Source: Desulfovibrionaceae bacterium (GTDB lineage Bacteria; Desulfobacterota; Desulfovibrionia; Desulfovibrionales; Desulfovibrionaceae). Taken from it: a stretch of 64,000 bases of DNA. Numbering within the stretch: position 1 is the first letter of the stretch; every line of letters starts with the position of its first letter. The position numbers and the translations under genes are program-made. This document shows, in pieces, positions 44,430 through 53,268 of the stretch. The notes under the pieces were generated by a model. The model was not told where the DNA came from, searched no databases, and was given only the letters and a program-made list of their open reading frames with translations. The stretch lies in NCBI GenBank assembly GCA_910575755.1, contig CAJTFO010000002.1:310001-374000 (forward strand). Reading direction: 5' to 3'.

Positions 44430-44615
44430 TCTCTGGTGCAGAGCACCAGCCAGATTGATGACAAAGCTCGCTTTGCGGCGTTTGCGCCTTTTAAGCCGCT
44501 CTGGGGCTTGAAAGACACGAAAATCACTCGCTTACGGCGCGGCGAAGCCGCAACCTGCTCCTGATTTTCGGGGCTGCTGACCTTTGTCAGCAGCCTCTCT
44601 GGTGCAGAGCACCAG
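44430..44615. repeat. Hairpin-rich segment bounded by a 20-bp direct repeat
   Basis: A perfect 20-bp direct repeat lies at 44430-44449 and 44596-44615; its core CTGGTGC-AGA-GCACCAG is itself a hairpin. Between the copies are further stems: AAGCC/GGCTT, GCGGC-GAA-GCCGC and GCTGCTGAC-CTTT-GTCAGCAGC. The right copy is inside the acetyltransferase gene, the left copy is between genes. Confidence 0.75.
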
Positions 44616-45080
44616 AACGCCGTCCACATATGTGCCCTTGCGGGCGTAAAAACATGCCCTGGGCAGACGCGTCAGAATGCGGAAGCCGCAGGCTTCGGCC
44701 AGTCGCCAGGCATGCCGGTTGGGGAGCGGGCAGACGCCCATGATCGACGTGCAGTCCTGACGCCCGAACATCCAGGCCAGACCGCCGCGCGCCTGTTGCA
44801 CGGCTGCGGAAAAGCCCGCCCGGAAGGCCGTGAAATCAAAATGCCAGACGCGGTAGGGCTGGCGTGTGAACAGGCCGCAGCCCAGAATCCGCCCGGCCGC
44901 GTCCTCGCAGCGCAGCAATACCGATGCGCCCCTGTGGTCAGCCGTCAGCGCCAGCCAGTCCCTGAGCGTAGGCTTTGCCCAGGCGCTCATGGCAAAGGGC
45001 AGCAGACCTTCCTCTTCCATCTGGCGAAAAAGGGCCGCGCGCATGCGCCTGCCCGTACATGGACGGTAACGGAGCTTCAT
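44532..45080 (-). CDS. Phage acetyltransferase-like (GNAT/DUF2824-like) protein
   Basis: 182 residues, with LLPFAMSAWAKPTLRDWLALTADHRGASVLLRCEDAAGRILGCGLF and IMGVCPLPNRHAWRLAEACGFRILTRLPRACFYARKG, a GNAT-like pattern common in podovirus morphogenesis modules. It lies between terminase and portal. AAAGGACGA precedes the ATG at 45080. The C-terminal 30 residues are encoded by the hairpin-rich segment and may be an extension. Confidence 0.72.
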   Translation of the reverse strand: MKLRYRPCTGRRMRAALFRQMEEEGLLPFAMSAWAKPTLRDWLALTADHRGASVLLRCEDAAGRILGCGLFTRQPYRVWHFDFTAFRAGFSAAVQQARGGLAWMFGRQDCTSIMGVCPLPNRHAWRLAEACGFRILTRLPRACFYARKGTYVDGVLVLCTREAADKGQQPRKSGAGCGFAAP

Positions 45081-45093
45081 CAGTCGTCCTTTT

Positions 45094-46443
45094 TCAGTGG
45101 ATTTTTCCCGCTGTGTCGCCAAAAAAATCGTATTCCGTGCGCGCGCGTCGCGCCGCGCCGCCTGTATCCGGCAGGGGCCGAAAGCCCGTGACCGCGTAGC
45201 GCAGGGCATCGGCCGCGTGGCTGGCCCAGTCGTGCAGGGGGCCGGAGGCCGGATTTTCCTGCCGTGGCCGCCAGAGCCGCCGGTAGGAGCGCAGGGCCTT
45301 GATGCCGTGGGCGCAGTGCGCGGCGTCGAACCAGAGCCGGGGCAACAGGCGTCGCGTGGCGTCAATGCCGTCGGCCAGGGGCAGGGAGGGCGCCAGGCTG
45401 AAGCTGATGCCCAGGCGCGCCGCGCTTTCCAGGCGGCTCTGGCCCGTGCCCAGTTCGCGCACGCGGATGTCGCGCGGGGCCAGGTGGCGGCCGTAGCAGA
45501 AGCCCCGTCCGGGCGCTGTCCCGTCAGGTCCGGCCTCGCCCTGACCGGGCGGCAGGGCTTTCTGCCGCAGCACATGGGCGTAATGGGGCAGGCCCTCGCC
45601 GCTGGCCTCGTAATAGTCCAGCATGCGCCACTGGCCGGACGGTTCCACCTGGAAAAACCAGATGGCCGTGGCGTCGTCCATGCCCAGATCCCAGGCAGTA
45701 TGCACCGGCAGGTCAGGCGCGGGAGCAAGGTTCACGATGCGGCCCTCGCTTTCGGCCTGGTCCAGCAGAGAGGCGTAATAGGCCCCGCGCACGGCCGCCG
45801 CGAAGGAGCATTCAAATTCCTGCCGGTATTCGGCTTCGTCCATGCCGCGCCGGGCGGCGGCCAGTTCCGCTTCCGGCAGATAGCCGGTGCGGGAGGCCGG
45901 GAAGCGGAAGCGCGACCACAGGCCGTCAGCGTCGGCTCCGGCCTGCTGCCAGACGTCGTAGAGCAGATTGTCCGTGCCGTGGGGCGTGCCGCAGAACAGG
46001 GCGCGTCCCTGGCGGTCGGCCAGCATGGGCCGCAACACCTGGCTCCAGACCCGGCGCGGCATGTCCGCCGGCTCGTCCAGCACCAGATCATCCAGGTACA
46101 GGCCGCGCAGAGCAGCGGCATTGTCCGTGCCCAGCAGGCGGATACGCGCGCCGTGGGGCAGAATGCAGGTCAGCTCGCTTTCCAGAAAGCGCGTGCCCGG
46201 CACGGCCCCGGCAAAATGCTTGCAGTAATCCCAGGCCACGGCCTTGGCCTGGCCCAGAAAGGGCGCGGCATAGGCGGCCCGCCAGTCCGCGCCGCCACGG
46301 CGCAGGGCCTCGCGGATCAGGTCATTGACCGCGGCCACGGTTTTGCCGAAGCGGCGGTGGCAGAGCAGCACGCAGAAGCGGGTGCGCTCTTCATGAAAAC
46401 GCCATTGCAGCGGGCGCGGGCAATAGGGAATCACGCAGGGCAT
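45094..46443 (-). CDS. Terminase large subunit
   Basis: 449 residues. The ATPase domain has Walker A CHRRFGKT at 28-35 and Walker B LVLDE at 120-124 with the catalytic Glu. The nuclease domain shows AWDLGMDDATAIWFF and late HDWASHAADALRY acidic residues. It packages DNA into procapsids. AGGTGAAAGC precedes the ATG. It follows the probable small subunit by four bases. Confidence 0.94.
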   Translation of the reverse strand: MPCVIPYCPRPLQWRFHEERTRFCVLLCHRRFGKTVAAVNDLIREALRRGGADWRAAYAAPFLGQAKAVAWDYCKHFAGAVPGTRFLESELTCILPHGARIRLLGTDNAAALRGLYLDDLVLDEPADMPRRVWSQVLRPMLADRQGRALFCGTPHGTDNLLYDVWQQAGADADGLWSRFRFPASRTGYLPEAELAAARRGMDEAEYRQEFECSFAAAVRGAYYASLLDQAESEGRIVNLAPAPDLPVHTAWDLGMDDATAIWFFQVEPSGQWRMLDYYEASGEGLPHYAHVLRQKALPPGQGEAGPDGTAPGRGFCYGRHLAPRDIRVRELGTGQSRLESAARLGISFSLAPSLPLADGIDATRRLLPRLWFDAAHCAHGIKALRSYRRLWRPRQENPASGPLHDWASHAADALRYAVTGFRPLPDTGGAARRARTEYDFFGDTAGKIH

Positions 46444-46447
46444 GCTT

Positions 46448-46762
46448 TCACCTGTCCGTGTAGCTTGTGTTGTTCTTGCGGCGGGCCGCGGAGGTCATGC
46501 CCGGCCCGTCGGAGGATGCGCCCAGGCGCGCTGGGCCTCCCCAGACCACCACCAGACGCCGGGGGGCCTGCTCCGCCGGAGCGGCGGCTTCCCGCAGGGA
46601 ACGCAGGATCGTATGCAGTTCCTTGATTTCCCTGACGATATCAATACTCTTTTCCGCTATGTCAGCGTCATCCAGGGTGCGGCTGAGCAGGTCAAGACGT
46701 TTTTCCAGGCTGTCCAGAAGTTTGGCGGGCGGCGTGGAGGGCAGGCGCTCCGTCCGGGCCAT
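46448..46762 (-). CDS. Probable terminase small subunit or packaging accessory
   Basis: 104 residues, helical and charged (LLDSLEKRLDLLSRTLDDADIAEKSIDIVREIKELHTILRSLRE) with a basic/Gly tail. It directly precedes the large terminase gene and overlaps the upstream gene by one base. Size and place suggest the small subunit, but no recognisable DNA-binding motif is seen. Confidence 0.55.
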   Translation of the reverse strand: MARTERLPSTPPAKLLDSLEKRLDLLSRTLDDADIAEKSIDIVREIKELHTILRSLREAAAPAEQAPRRLVVVWGGPARLGASSDGPGMTSAARRKNNTSYTDR

Positions 46763-47166
46763 CAGCGCGCCCCCCCGTTCAGTTGTGCGCCGGCGGCGCA
46801 GTGCGGGCCGGGCAGCAGACGCAGGCGATCCTCCTGGCGGTCCAGACCGTGTTCCAGACGCTCCAGCAGGCGGTCCAGACCGGAGATGCGCACGTTCAGG
46901 GCCTGAATTTCACCGCGCAGGGCCGCCAGTTCGCCGTGCAGACCGGCCATGTCCTCGCCTGCGGGCATTTGCCGCAGATGTTCCTCCAGAGCGTTCAGAC
47001 GGCGGGCCGTGGCCGCCTCGCGCCGGGCCTCGCGCTGGAGGTGCATCTGGTAGTCGTCGCCGCGCACAAAGACGCGGCGCAGGCTCCAGAGCGCCCAGGC
47101 GAACAGGCCCTGGATGACGAGAATCAGCAACGATGCGCCCGGAGAGGTGAAGATGTCGGTAAGCAT
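46762..47166 (-). CDS. DUF2730-like membrane-anchored coiled-coil phage protein
   Basis: 134 residues. One N-terminal helix (ASLLILVIQGLFAWALWSLRR) anchors a long coiled coil (RLNALEEHLRQ...LHGELAALRGEIQALNVRISGLDRLLERLEHG). This matches DUF2730-type phage proteins; an inner-membrane spanin-like role is possible by position near lysis genes. It overlaps the next gene by one base. Confidence 0.7.
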   Translation of the reverse strand: MLTDIFTSPGASLLILVIQGLFAWALWSLRRVFVRGDDYQMHLQREARREAATARRLNALEEHLRQMPAGEDMAGLHGELAALRGEIQALNVRISGLDRLLERLEHGLDRQEDRLRLLPGPHCAAGAQLNGGAR

Positions 47167-47185
47167 GAAATCTCCTTGCCTTTAT

Positions 47186-47333
47186 AGTGTTTCTTGATTG
47201 AAAATATAAATTTTCAATCTGTTCGCCGCCGTCATTTGGCGGAAAAGCGTGGTCTTTCCGCTCATGGGGCGCGGTTGTCCGCTTGCGCGGCCAACAGAGC
47301 ATTTAGCTGATTTCATCAGGCAAATGCCCTAAA
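47186..47333. repeat. Dispersed multi-hairpin repeat, copy 2 (inside prophage)
   Basis: About 148 bases highly similar to 25435-25580, same orientation. It contains GATTGAAAAT-ATAA-ATTTTCAATC (perfect 10-bp stem), a GCGGAAA/TTTCCGC stem and CTGAT-TTC-ATCAG nested in GCATTT/AAATGC. It fills the gap between the holin and DUF2730-like genes. Confidence 0.8.
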
Positions 47334-47640
47334 ATCCCAGGCCGAGCATGCCCAGCAGCAGCGTCATGATCTGGTCCAGCGCCGAGGGCGGCAGACTGCG
47401 CTCCCAGCCGGCGAAGAACAGGGGAATCACAATCAGCCTGCCCACCACTTCCCAGGCGAAGAGCAGACTCAGAATCCAGCCCAGAAAGGAGCGCCAGAGC
47501 CGCAGACGGCTGGCGGGCGCGCCGCCTGCCTCCACTTCGTTGACCCGGCTCTGGGCCTCGTTCTGGCGGCCGCGGTCCGGCAGAACCCTGGCCAGCCTTC
47601 CTGCCGCTCCGTCCAGCAGTTTTCCCAGCAGGGGCCACAT
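47329..47640 (-). CDS. Holin-like protein
   Basis: 103 residues. A charged amphipathic N-terminus (LLDGAAGRLARVLPDRGRQNEAQSRVNEVEAG) precedes two or three membrane helices (SFLGWILSLLFAWEVVGRLIVIPLFFAGW, IMTLLLGMLGLGF), the layout of 3TM-type phage/GTA holins. It overlaps the endolysin stop by one base. It would permeabilise the inner membrane for lysis. Confidence 0.78.
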   Translation of the reverse strand: MWPLLGKLLDGAAGRLARVLPDRGRQNEAQSRVNEVEAGGAPASRLRLWRSFLGWILSLLFAWEVVGRLIVIPLFFAGWERSLPPSALDQIMTLLLGMLGLGF

Positions 47641-48323
47641 CAGGCGGCCCCCCGTTCCAGCTCGGCCAGGTATTGCGCCAGGGAGCGCACGCGGTTGCGC
47701 CAGCCCGCCAGAAAAACCCGCATGGAAGGCCGCCGGGCAGCCAGATCGCGATAAAAGGTTTCACGCAGGCGCAGGCTCAGGCGGGCAGCGTAAAAATCCA
47801 GATGGGCCGCGGCCAGGGCTTCGGCCAGTTCCTGTGTGCGTGGGCCCATGATGCCGTCCTCGGCAATGGGGCTGTAGTGGTCAAGCTGGGCTTCACCCGT
47901 GACGTTCATGGCCCGCTGCAACTGGCGCGCGGCCCGCGCCGGCCCCATGTTCACCGCGCCGTCATAGAGGGTCACGGCCAGCGGCAGGGGCAGAGCCTTG
48001 CAGTGCAGCCTGTCCCAGAAACGGGCCTTGAACAGCGCCGCGGCCTGCGCCCTGGTGCATGCCCGGATGTCGTCGGCGTCCACATCGCCGTCCATGTCCA
48101 GATCCAGGCTGTACCAGCCGCATTGGGGCGTGGAGCGTTCTGTGCAGCCGTCGCAACTGCGGAGCAGGCGGCGGCATTCCTCACGGGCCTGCCGGGCCAG
48201 GTCCTGCACCCAGCGCAGGGAAACGCCGTGCTTGGTGAGGCCGCCGGGATCGGACGGGTGGTCGGAAAGGCCGCCCTCCCACCGGGCGGTGAAGGCATGG
48301 GCCAGTTGAAAGGCGTCGGACAT
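47640..48323 (-). CDS. Endolysin, glycoside hydrolase 108 family
   Basis: 227 residues. FTARWEGGLSDHPSDPGGLTKHGVS holds the catalytic Glu16 of GH108 lysozymes. A Cys-rich insert (RRLLRSCDGCTERSTPQCGWYSLDLDMDGDVDADD) includes a DxDxDGDVD loop like a calcium-binding site. LYDGAVNMGPARAARQLQRAMN and C-terminal PSMRVFLAGWRNRVRSLAQYL are the substrate-binding part. It degrades peptidoglycan at lysis. Confidence 0.9.
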   Translation of the reverse strand: MSDAFQLAHAFTARWEGGLSDHPSDPGGLTKHGVSLRWVQDLARQAREECRRLLRSCDGCTERSTPQCGWYSLDLDMDGDVDADDIRACTRAQAAALFKARFWDRLHCKALPLPLAVTLYDGAVNMGPARAARQLQRAMNVTGEAQLDHYSPIAEDGIMGPRTQELAEALAAAHLDFYAARLSLRLRETFYRDLAARRPSMRVFLAGWRNRVRSLAQYLAELERGAA

Positions 48324-48483
48324 GATGCGCTCCTTGGCGGATGGGGTTGTTGCCGCGAAAACCGGCGGCGTGGGTAGAACATGCCAAAAAGTCCGGCGCG
48401 CGTAAGACTGAAAGACTTCAGCAAGCTGAAAGCCTTGAACGGAGCGGGTCAGCGCGTTTTCGGGGGGCCTGTTTCCTCAAAAA

Positions 48484-48514
48484 ACCAAAAAAAAGCCCGC
48501 CATTTGGCGGGCTT
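48484..48514 (-). terminator. Intrinsic terminator after the Mor-like gene
   Basis: A 9-bp stem AAGCCCGCC-AAAT-GGCGGGCTT on the minus strand followed by TTTTTTGGTTTTTT. It separates the early gene pair from the lysis/late genes. Nothing else is seen in 48324-48554. Confidence 0.85.
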
Positions 48515-48554
48515 AAAAATTTTCAGGCTTGTTTGTTTTTGAAATCAGAAATAA

Positions 48555-49157
48555 TTACACTATGTTGGATGAGTGTTTACAAGGTTTGCCCCGCCCGCTC
48601 AAGGCCGCGGAATCACTCAGGCGGCGGAGCACACGGGCCTGGGCCGGGGCTGAAGCCTCTTTTTTGAGTATCTGCCAGATGCGCCGGTCGGAAAGATCAT
48701 GCCGCAGGGCCAGGGCCGCCACGGCGGCGGTGCTGCTCAGGCCGTGGGCCGTATGCCTGCCGAAGGCTTCGATGATTTCGCGCTGGCGCAGCTTTTCGCG
48801 CAGGGCGGTGCAGCGCGGCACATAGACAAAAGTGCCGCCAAAGGCCGCCATGAGTTTGCGCACGCAGCGCAGGCCCAGACGGCGGCGCAGGGGATTTTTG
48901 GCGTCCGGCTCCTGCCGGGGCACGCGCACATTGTGACCGCCATATGCCTGCAACACGCGCCAGAGCTGGCGCGTATCACGCAGGGCGTCCCAGAGCTGGC
49001 GCACATTGTCCGGCAGATGGTGCAAAATGTCCTCCCAGTCCCGTTCTTCCTGCGCCAGACGCAGGGCATGCCCCCAGGAATCGCGCCCGCGCGGCAGCGG
49101 AGGACGCCCCTTGCGGCCCGCCCGGCCGGAACCGGATGTCGTCTTACTGGCGTACAT
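48555..49157 (-). CDS. Mor/C-family-like transcription activator of the prophage
   Basis: 200 residues. The middle and C-terminal part LMAAFGGTFVYVPRCTALREKLRQREIIEAFGR...VAALALRHDLSDRRIWQILKKEA fits the Mor activator pattern: a dimerisation strand with Tyr-Val-Pro, then a helix-turn-helix. In Mu, Mor switches on middle genes, so here it may activate the late cluster. The N-terminal 100 residues are charged and unassigned. Confidence 0.75.
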   Translation of the reverse strand: MYASKTTSGSGRAGRKGRPPLPRGRDSWGHALRLAQEERDWEDILHHLPDNVRQLWDALRDTRQLWRVLQAYGGHNVRVPRQEPDAKNPLRRRLGLRCVRKLMAAFGGTFVYVPRCTALREKLRQREIIEAFGRHTAHGLSSTAAVAALALRHDLSDRRIWQILKKEASAPAQARVLRRLSDSAALSGRGKPCKHSSNIV

Positions 49158-49383
49158 GGCAGACCTCGCAGACCTCGCTTGTGACGGCAGGGGGCAGGGC
49201 CGCGCCGCCGCGCGCCGCTGGAACGGCCAGGGCGTGTTCGCCGTGGAGCGCCAGAGTTCTGGCCAGCAGGCGAAGGTGACTGCTGGCCAGGCGCAGCACG
49301 GGCCGCTGGACGCCGCGCGCCTCGATTTGCAGAAGTTCCAGCACAGCGCTCAGGTTTTGGATTTCATCATGCAGTTCGGACAT
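49144..49383 (-). CDS. Small early phage protein of unknown function
   Basis: 79 residues starting SELHDEIQNLSAVLELLQIEARGV, helical, with a Cys pair (VCEVCHVRQ) at the end. The ATG at 49383 follows GGGAGC. It overlaps the Mor-like start by 14 bases and is the first gene leftward from the repressor region. Not recognised. Confidence 0.6.
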   Translation of the reverse strand: MSELHDEIQNLSAVLELLQIEARGVQRPVLRLASSHLRLLARTLALHGEHALAVPAARGGAALPPAVTSEVCEVCHVRQ

Positions 49384-49750
49384 GCTATGCTCCCGTATCA
49401 AGGTTTTCATAACAAAAAACCTGTTTGTCATCTGGCTATCTGTTTTTACCTTATTTAGCAAGAAAAATTATATAATAAAAAGAAAACATTTAATTTGAAG
49501 TCTTTGCCTTGTCATGCCCCGAATTCACACGGCAGCGGAAAAAACCGACCGGTTATGCGCTTGCTGAGAGGCGTAACCTGGGCATTGTTTCAAGGGAAAT
49601 CTTGCTTTATGCGCGAAAATTGTCTATTTCGTTCCAAGAACGATGTCAGTTTTGCATGTTTTCCCTATTTTTTTCAAAAGAAAAATTTATAATTTTTCCT
49701 GCATGTTCCATCTAACTCCCTTATGTTATTGACGTAAAAAAGGAAGCGCC
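49384..49750. promoter_or_regulatory. Prophage switch region between early genes and repressor
   Basis: 367 AT-rich bases without a gene, separating divergent units. TATAAT-like boxes occur at 49467-49476 (both strands) and at 49688-49693 before the repressor. The -35 boxes are weak. It holds the palindrome at 49629-49643. Confidence 0.55.
49629..49643. promoter_or_regulatory. Candidate repressor operator
   Basis: A perfect dyad TCGTTC-CAA-GAACGA upstream of the repressor's -10. Only one full copy is seen. Confidence 0.5.
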
Positions 49751-50434
49751 ATGAGCACGACAGCCCTTTCTGTCCCCGGTGGGCACGATGGTTTTTCCGC
49801 ACGGCTGCGGCGGCGTCGCCTGCAGCTTGATCTGCGCAAGCAGGAGCTGGCGGCCCGGGTGGGCGTGAGTCTGACTACCATTCAGCAGTATGAAAACGGG
49901 CAAATGCCCAAGGGGGAGTATGCCATACGTCTTTCCGAGGCGTTGCGCTGCTCTCTGGACTGGCTGCTGGCCGGCAAGGGAGACGCCGACGGCGGCATTC
50001 TGGACACCTCAGAGGCGCGGCTGGTCATGGTTCCCATGGTGGAGGCGCGCCTTTCGGCCGGCACGGGCAGCTTTGAAACCGGCGGCGAAATCCTGCGCCA
50101 CTATGCCTTCCGCTGGGACTTTCTGCACCGCAAGGGCAATCCCGCCCGGATGGCGCTGCTGCGCGTGTCCGGCGACAGCATGCAGCCGCGCATTCTGCAC
50201 AACGATGTGGTGCTCATTGACCAGTCTCAGAGCGAACCCGTGCCGGGGCGCATTTATGCGGTGGGCGTGGAGGACATGGTTTACCTGAAAATCGTCAACG
50301 CCATGCCCGGTCGTTTGATTCTGAGCAGCGTCAACCCCGATTACGCGCCCATTGAGGCCGAGACCGGCGGGCAACTGGCGGATCTGGTGCGGATTATCGG
50401 GCGGGCGGTGTGGGTAGGCCGCGAGCTGGATTAG
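49751..50434 (+). CDS. LexA/CI-type prophage repressor (HTH + S24 peptidase)
   Basis: 227 residues. An XRE helix-turn-helix at 16-75 (KQELAARVGVSLTTIQQYENG) joins an S24 autopeptidase domain with Ser143 (SGDSMQP) and Lys180 (VYLKIV). The likely cleavage bond is Ala103-Gly104 in RLSAGTG. It should hold the lytic genes off and self-cleave with RecA after DNA damage. AAGGAAGC precedes the ATG. It is transcribed away from the lytic genes. Confidence 0.93.
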   Translation: MSTTALSVPGGHDGFSARLRRRRLQLDLRKQELAARVGVSLTTIQQYENGQMPKGEYAIRLSEALRCSLDWLLAGKGDADGGILDTSEARLVMVPMVEARLSAGTGSFETGGEILRHYAFRWDFLHRKGNPARMALLRVSGDSMQPRILHNDVVLIDQSQSEPVPGRIYAVGVEDMVYLKIVNAMPGRLILSSVNPDYAPIEAETGGQLADLVRIIGRAVWVGRELD

Positions 50435-50701
50435 GGCCTGTTCACACTCTGCTTTTTTGTCCGCCTGCCGCGCTGGATATCACCTGCCTTTTCAATCGAG
50501 AAATGCTATATATAGAACGGACTGCCTCTGAAAAAGGCGCGGGATTGCGGCTGTCCGCTTGTGACGCAAGGCCCCGACAGCGCGGGAGACCGGGCAAGGC
50601 CCCTCTGGCGGGGCGCATTGTCGAAACGGACAAGTCAGGATAGACTGCATACGCTGATTTTCTGGATACTCTTTCTGTAATGTCGTTCTGTGGGAGCCTC
50701 A
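50435..50701. other. Non-coding stretch at the right prophage edge
   Basis: 267 bases with no gene that I can support. It should contain the right attachment site. A GCCCC/GGGGC mini-hairpin lies near 50600. No tRNA or known RNA is recognised. Confidence 0.4.
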
Positions 50702-52114
50702 ATGAAACTTTGCCCCGTGATTTTGTGCGGCGGCGTCGGCACCAGGCTCTGGCCGCTGTCGCGTCGCCTGTATCCCAAACAATTCATGGATATGGGCGGG
50801 CATACGCTGTTCGGCGATACCCTGAAGCGCATCGGCATTCTGCCGGACCTGACGCCGCCCCTGGTGGTCTGCAACAAGGAGCAGCGCTTTCTGGCCGCCG
50901 CCCAGATGCAGGAGCAGGGGCTGAACCCCACAGGTTGCGTGATTCTGGAGCCGGAGGGCCGCAACACCGCGCCCGCCATTGCTGTGGCGGCCCTGGCGGC
51001 GCAGGCGCGAAACCGGGGCGAGGATGTGCTTTTGCTGGTGCTGCCTTCTGACCATGTGATCCGGGAGGCCGGGGTCTTTGCCCGCGCCGTGGCCCAGGCC
51101 GCCGCCTGCGCTGACCAGGGCCGGCTGGTGACTTTCGGCATTGAACCGGACGGGCCGGAAACCGGCTACGGCTATATTCAGCGGGGGGAGGCTCTGGCCA
51201 CGGGCTTCGCGGTGCGCCGCTTTGTGGAAAAGCCCCGTCGTGACGCGGCCGAGGCCATGCTGGCCGAGGGCGGCCACTACTGGAACAGCGGCATGTTTCT
51301 GTTCCGCGCGTCGCTCTTTTTGCATGAATTGCGAGCCTGCGCGCCGGACATGGCCCAGGGAGCCGCCGCCGCGTGGGAAGAGCGGGCTGAAGAGCGGGAT
51401 TTCACCTGGCTGGGCAAGGCTTTTGCCGCCTGTCCGGCAGACTCCATCGACTATGCGGTGATGGAAAAAACCTCTCTGGCGGCTGTAGTGCCGCTGGACG
51501 CGGGCTGGAACGACCTTGGCTCCTGGCGTTCCGTGTATGAAGCGGCTGCCAGGGATGCCGCCGCCAATGTACTGGTGGGCGATGTGCTGGCCGAGGACGC
51601 ATCGGGCAGCTATCTGCACTCCAGCGGTCGTCTGGTGGCCGCGCTGGGCGTCAGGAACCTGGTGGTGGTGGAGACGGGCGACGCTGTGCTGGTGGCCGAC
51701 AAAGAGCGCTCACAGGAGGTGAAAAATCTGGTGGCCAGGCTCAGCCGCCAGGATCGGCCTGAAAAAGACACCCATTTGCGCGTGTTCCGGCCCTGGGGCT
51801 GGTATGAAACCCTGGCCCTGGGCGAACGCTTTCAGGTCAAGCGCATCATGGTCAGAAGCGGCGCTTCCCTGTCGCTGCAACTGCACCATCAGCGGGCCGA
51901 ACACTGGGTGGTGGTCAGCGGCGTGGGCCGGATCACCGTGGGCGAAAAGCTGCTGGAACTGCATGCGGACCAGTCCACATATATTCCGCTGGGCGTCAGG
52001 CATCGCCTGGCCAATGCCGGGCCGCAGCCGCTGGAAATCATCGAAATTCAGAGCGGCTCCTACCTGGGCGAAGATGACATTGTCCGCTTTGAAGACACCT
52101 ACGGTCGCTGTTAG
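50702..52114 (+). CDS. manC: Mannose-1-phosphate guanylyltransferase / mannose-6-phosphate isomerase
   Basis: 470 residues, a bifunctional type II PMI/GMP. The N-terminal nucleotidyltransferase (1-340) has LCGGVGTRLWPLSR, the FVEKP motif and AVMEKTS. The C-terminal cupin isomerase (from about 360) has the zinc-site pattern LQLHHQRAEHWVVVSGVG. It makes GDP-mannose for surface polysaccharides. The ATG at 50702 has GGAG five bases upstream. It is the first chromosomal gene right of the prophage. Confidence 0.95.
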   Translation: MKLCPVILCGGVGTRLWPLSRRLYPKQFMDMGGHTLFGDTLKRIGILPDLTPPLVVCNKEQRFLAAAQMQEQGLNPTGCVILEPEGRNTAPAIAVAALAAQARNRGEDVLLLVLPSDHVIREAGVFARAVAQAAACADQGRLVTFGIEPDGPETGYGYIQRGEALATGFAVRRFVEKPRRDAAEAMLAEGGHYWNSGMFLFRASLFLHELRACAPDMAQGAAAAWEERAEERDFTWLGKAFAACPADSIDYAVMEKTSLAAVVPLDAGWNDLGSWRSVYEAAARDAAANVLVGDVLAEDASGSYLHSSGRLVAALGVRNLVVVETGDAVLVADKERSQEVKNLVARLSRQDRPEKDTHLRVFRPWGWYETLALGERFQVKRIMVRSGASLSLQLHHQRAEHWVVVSGVGRITVGEKLLELHADQSTYIPLGVRHRLANAGPQPLEIIEIQSGSYLGEDDIVRFEDTYGRC

Positions 52115-52190
52115 GGTATTGGCGTTTTATTGATGTCCATCCGGCCAGGGTTCTGCGGGATCAACGGGAAAAACCTCCAGGGGAGATGAT

Positions 52191-53156
52191 ATGAACGGAT
52201 ACTCTCGACGCGACTTTCTGAAAGGCGGCGCACTGGCCGCCGGGGCCCTGGCCACGGGCGTTTTTCTGAACAGCGCTCCGGTTCTGGGCGCTGCCCCGGA
52301 AAAGGCGCGGGTTTTTTTCACCAGAGATCTCAGCGCTGAGGGGCTGCTCAATATCTTTGCCAAAGTCAATGCCGGCCTGACCGGCAAGGTGGCCCTCAAG
52401 CTGCATACCGGCGAGCCCGAAGGCCCCAATATTCTGCCCCGCCCCTGGGTGCGGCGGATTCAGGCCGCCATTCCCGGAAGCGCCATTGTGGAGTGCAACG
52501 TGCTTTACAACAGTCCGCGCCAGACCACGGCCGGGCACAGGGCAACCCTGGAAAAAAATGGCTGGACCTTCTGCCCCGTGGACATCATGGATGCCGAGGG
52601 CGACGCCGTTTTGCCCGTGCCCGGCGGCAAATGGTTCAAGGAAGCGGCCGTGGGCAAAAATCTGTTGAAGTATGATTCCATGCTGGTGCTCACCCATTTC
52701 AAGGGGCACACTATGGGCGGTTTTGGCGGATCGCTGAAAAATATCGCCATTGGGTGCGCTTCGGGCAAGGTGGGCAAGGCGCAACTGCATCGTGAAGGCG
52801 ATACGCTCTGGGCCGGCGGCCCCAACTTCATGGAACGCATGGTGGAAGGCGGCAAGGCCGTTGCCATGCACTTCGGGCCGCGCATTGCCTATATCAATGT
52901 GCTGCGCAATATGTCAGTGGACTGCGACTGCGCCGGAACCCGCGCCGCCCGGCCCACAACGCCGGACATCGGCATCCTGGCCTCCACGGACATTCTGGCC
53001 GTGGACAAGGCCTCGGTGGACATGGTTTACGCCCTGCCCCAAGACCAGCGGCGCGATCTGGTGGAACGCATTGAAAGCCGCAGCGGCCTGCGCCAGCTTT
53101 CCTACATGAAAGAAATGGGCATGGGCAGCGATCAGTACGAGCTGATTGCCCTGTAG
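52191..53156 (+). CDS. Tat-exported DUF362-family protein
   Basis: 321 residues. A Tat signal SRRDFLKGG at 5-13 is followed by a hydrophobic Ala/Gly stretch. The body is a DUF362 domain: VALKLHTGEPEGPNILPRPWV, VLTHFKGHTMGGFGGSLKNIAIGCASG, then ADTDILAVDKASVDMVYA-type ending. Export by Tat suggests a cofactor, but no four-Cys ferredoxin motif is seen. GGGGAG precedes the ATG. Function of the family is not established. Confidence 0.85.
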   Translation: MNGYSRRDFLKGGALAAGALATGVFLNSAPVLGAAPEKARVFFTRDLSAEGLLNIFAKVNAGLTGKVALKLHTGEPEGPNILPRPWVRRIQAAIPGSAIVECNVLYNSPRQTTAGHRATLEKNGWTFCPVDIMDAEGDAVLPVPGGKWFKEAAVGKNLLKYDSMLVLTHFKGHTMGGFGGSLKNIAIGCASGKVGKAQLHREGDTLWAGGPNFMERMVEGGKAVAMHFGPRIAYINVLRNMSVDCDCAGTRAARPTTPDIGILASTDILAVDKASVDMVYALPQDQRRDLVERIESRSGLRQLSYMKEMGMGSDQYELIAL

Positions 53157-53268
53157 CCCCGCCACGTTTTGCCGCTGAGACCGGTTCAGGGGAATATGGC
53201 TTTTTGCGGTCGGATCAATGAGAGCGTTTTCACTGTGAAATGCTCTGCCGCCAGCGGGAACTGACAGC

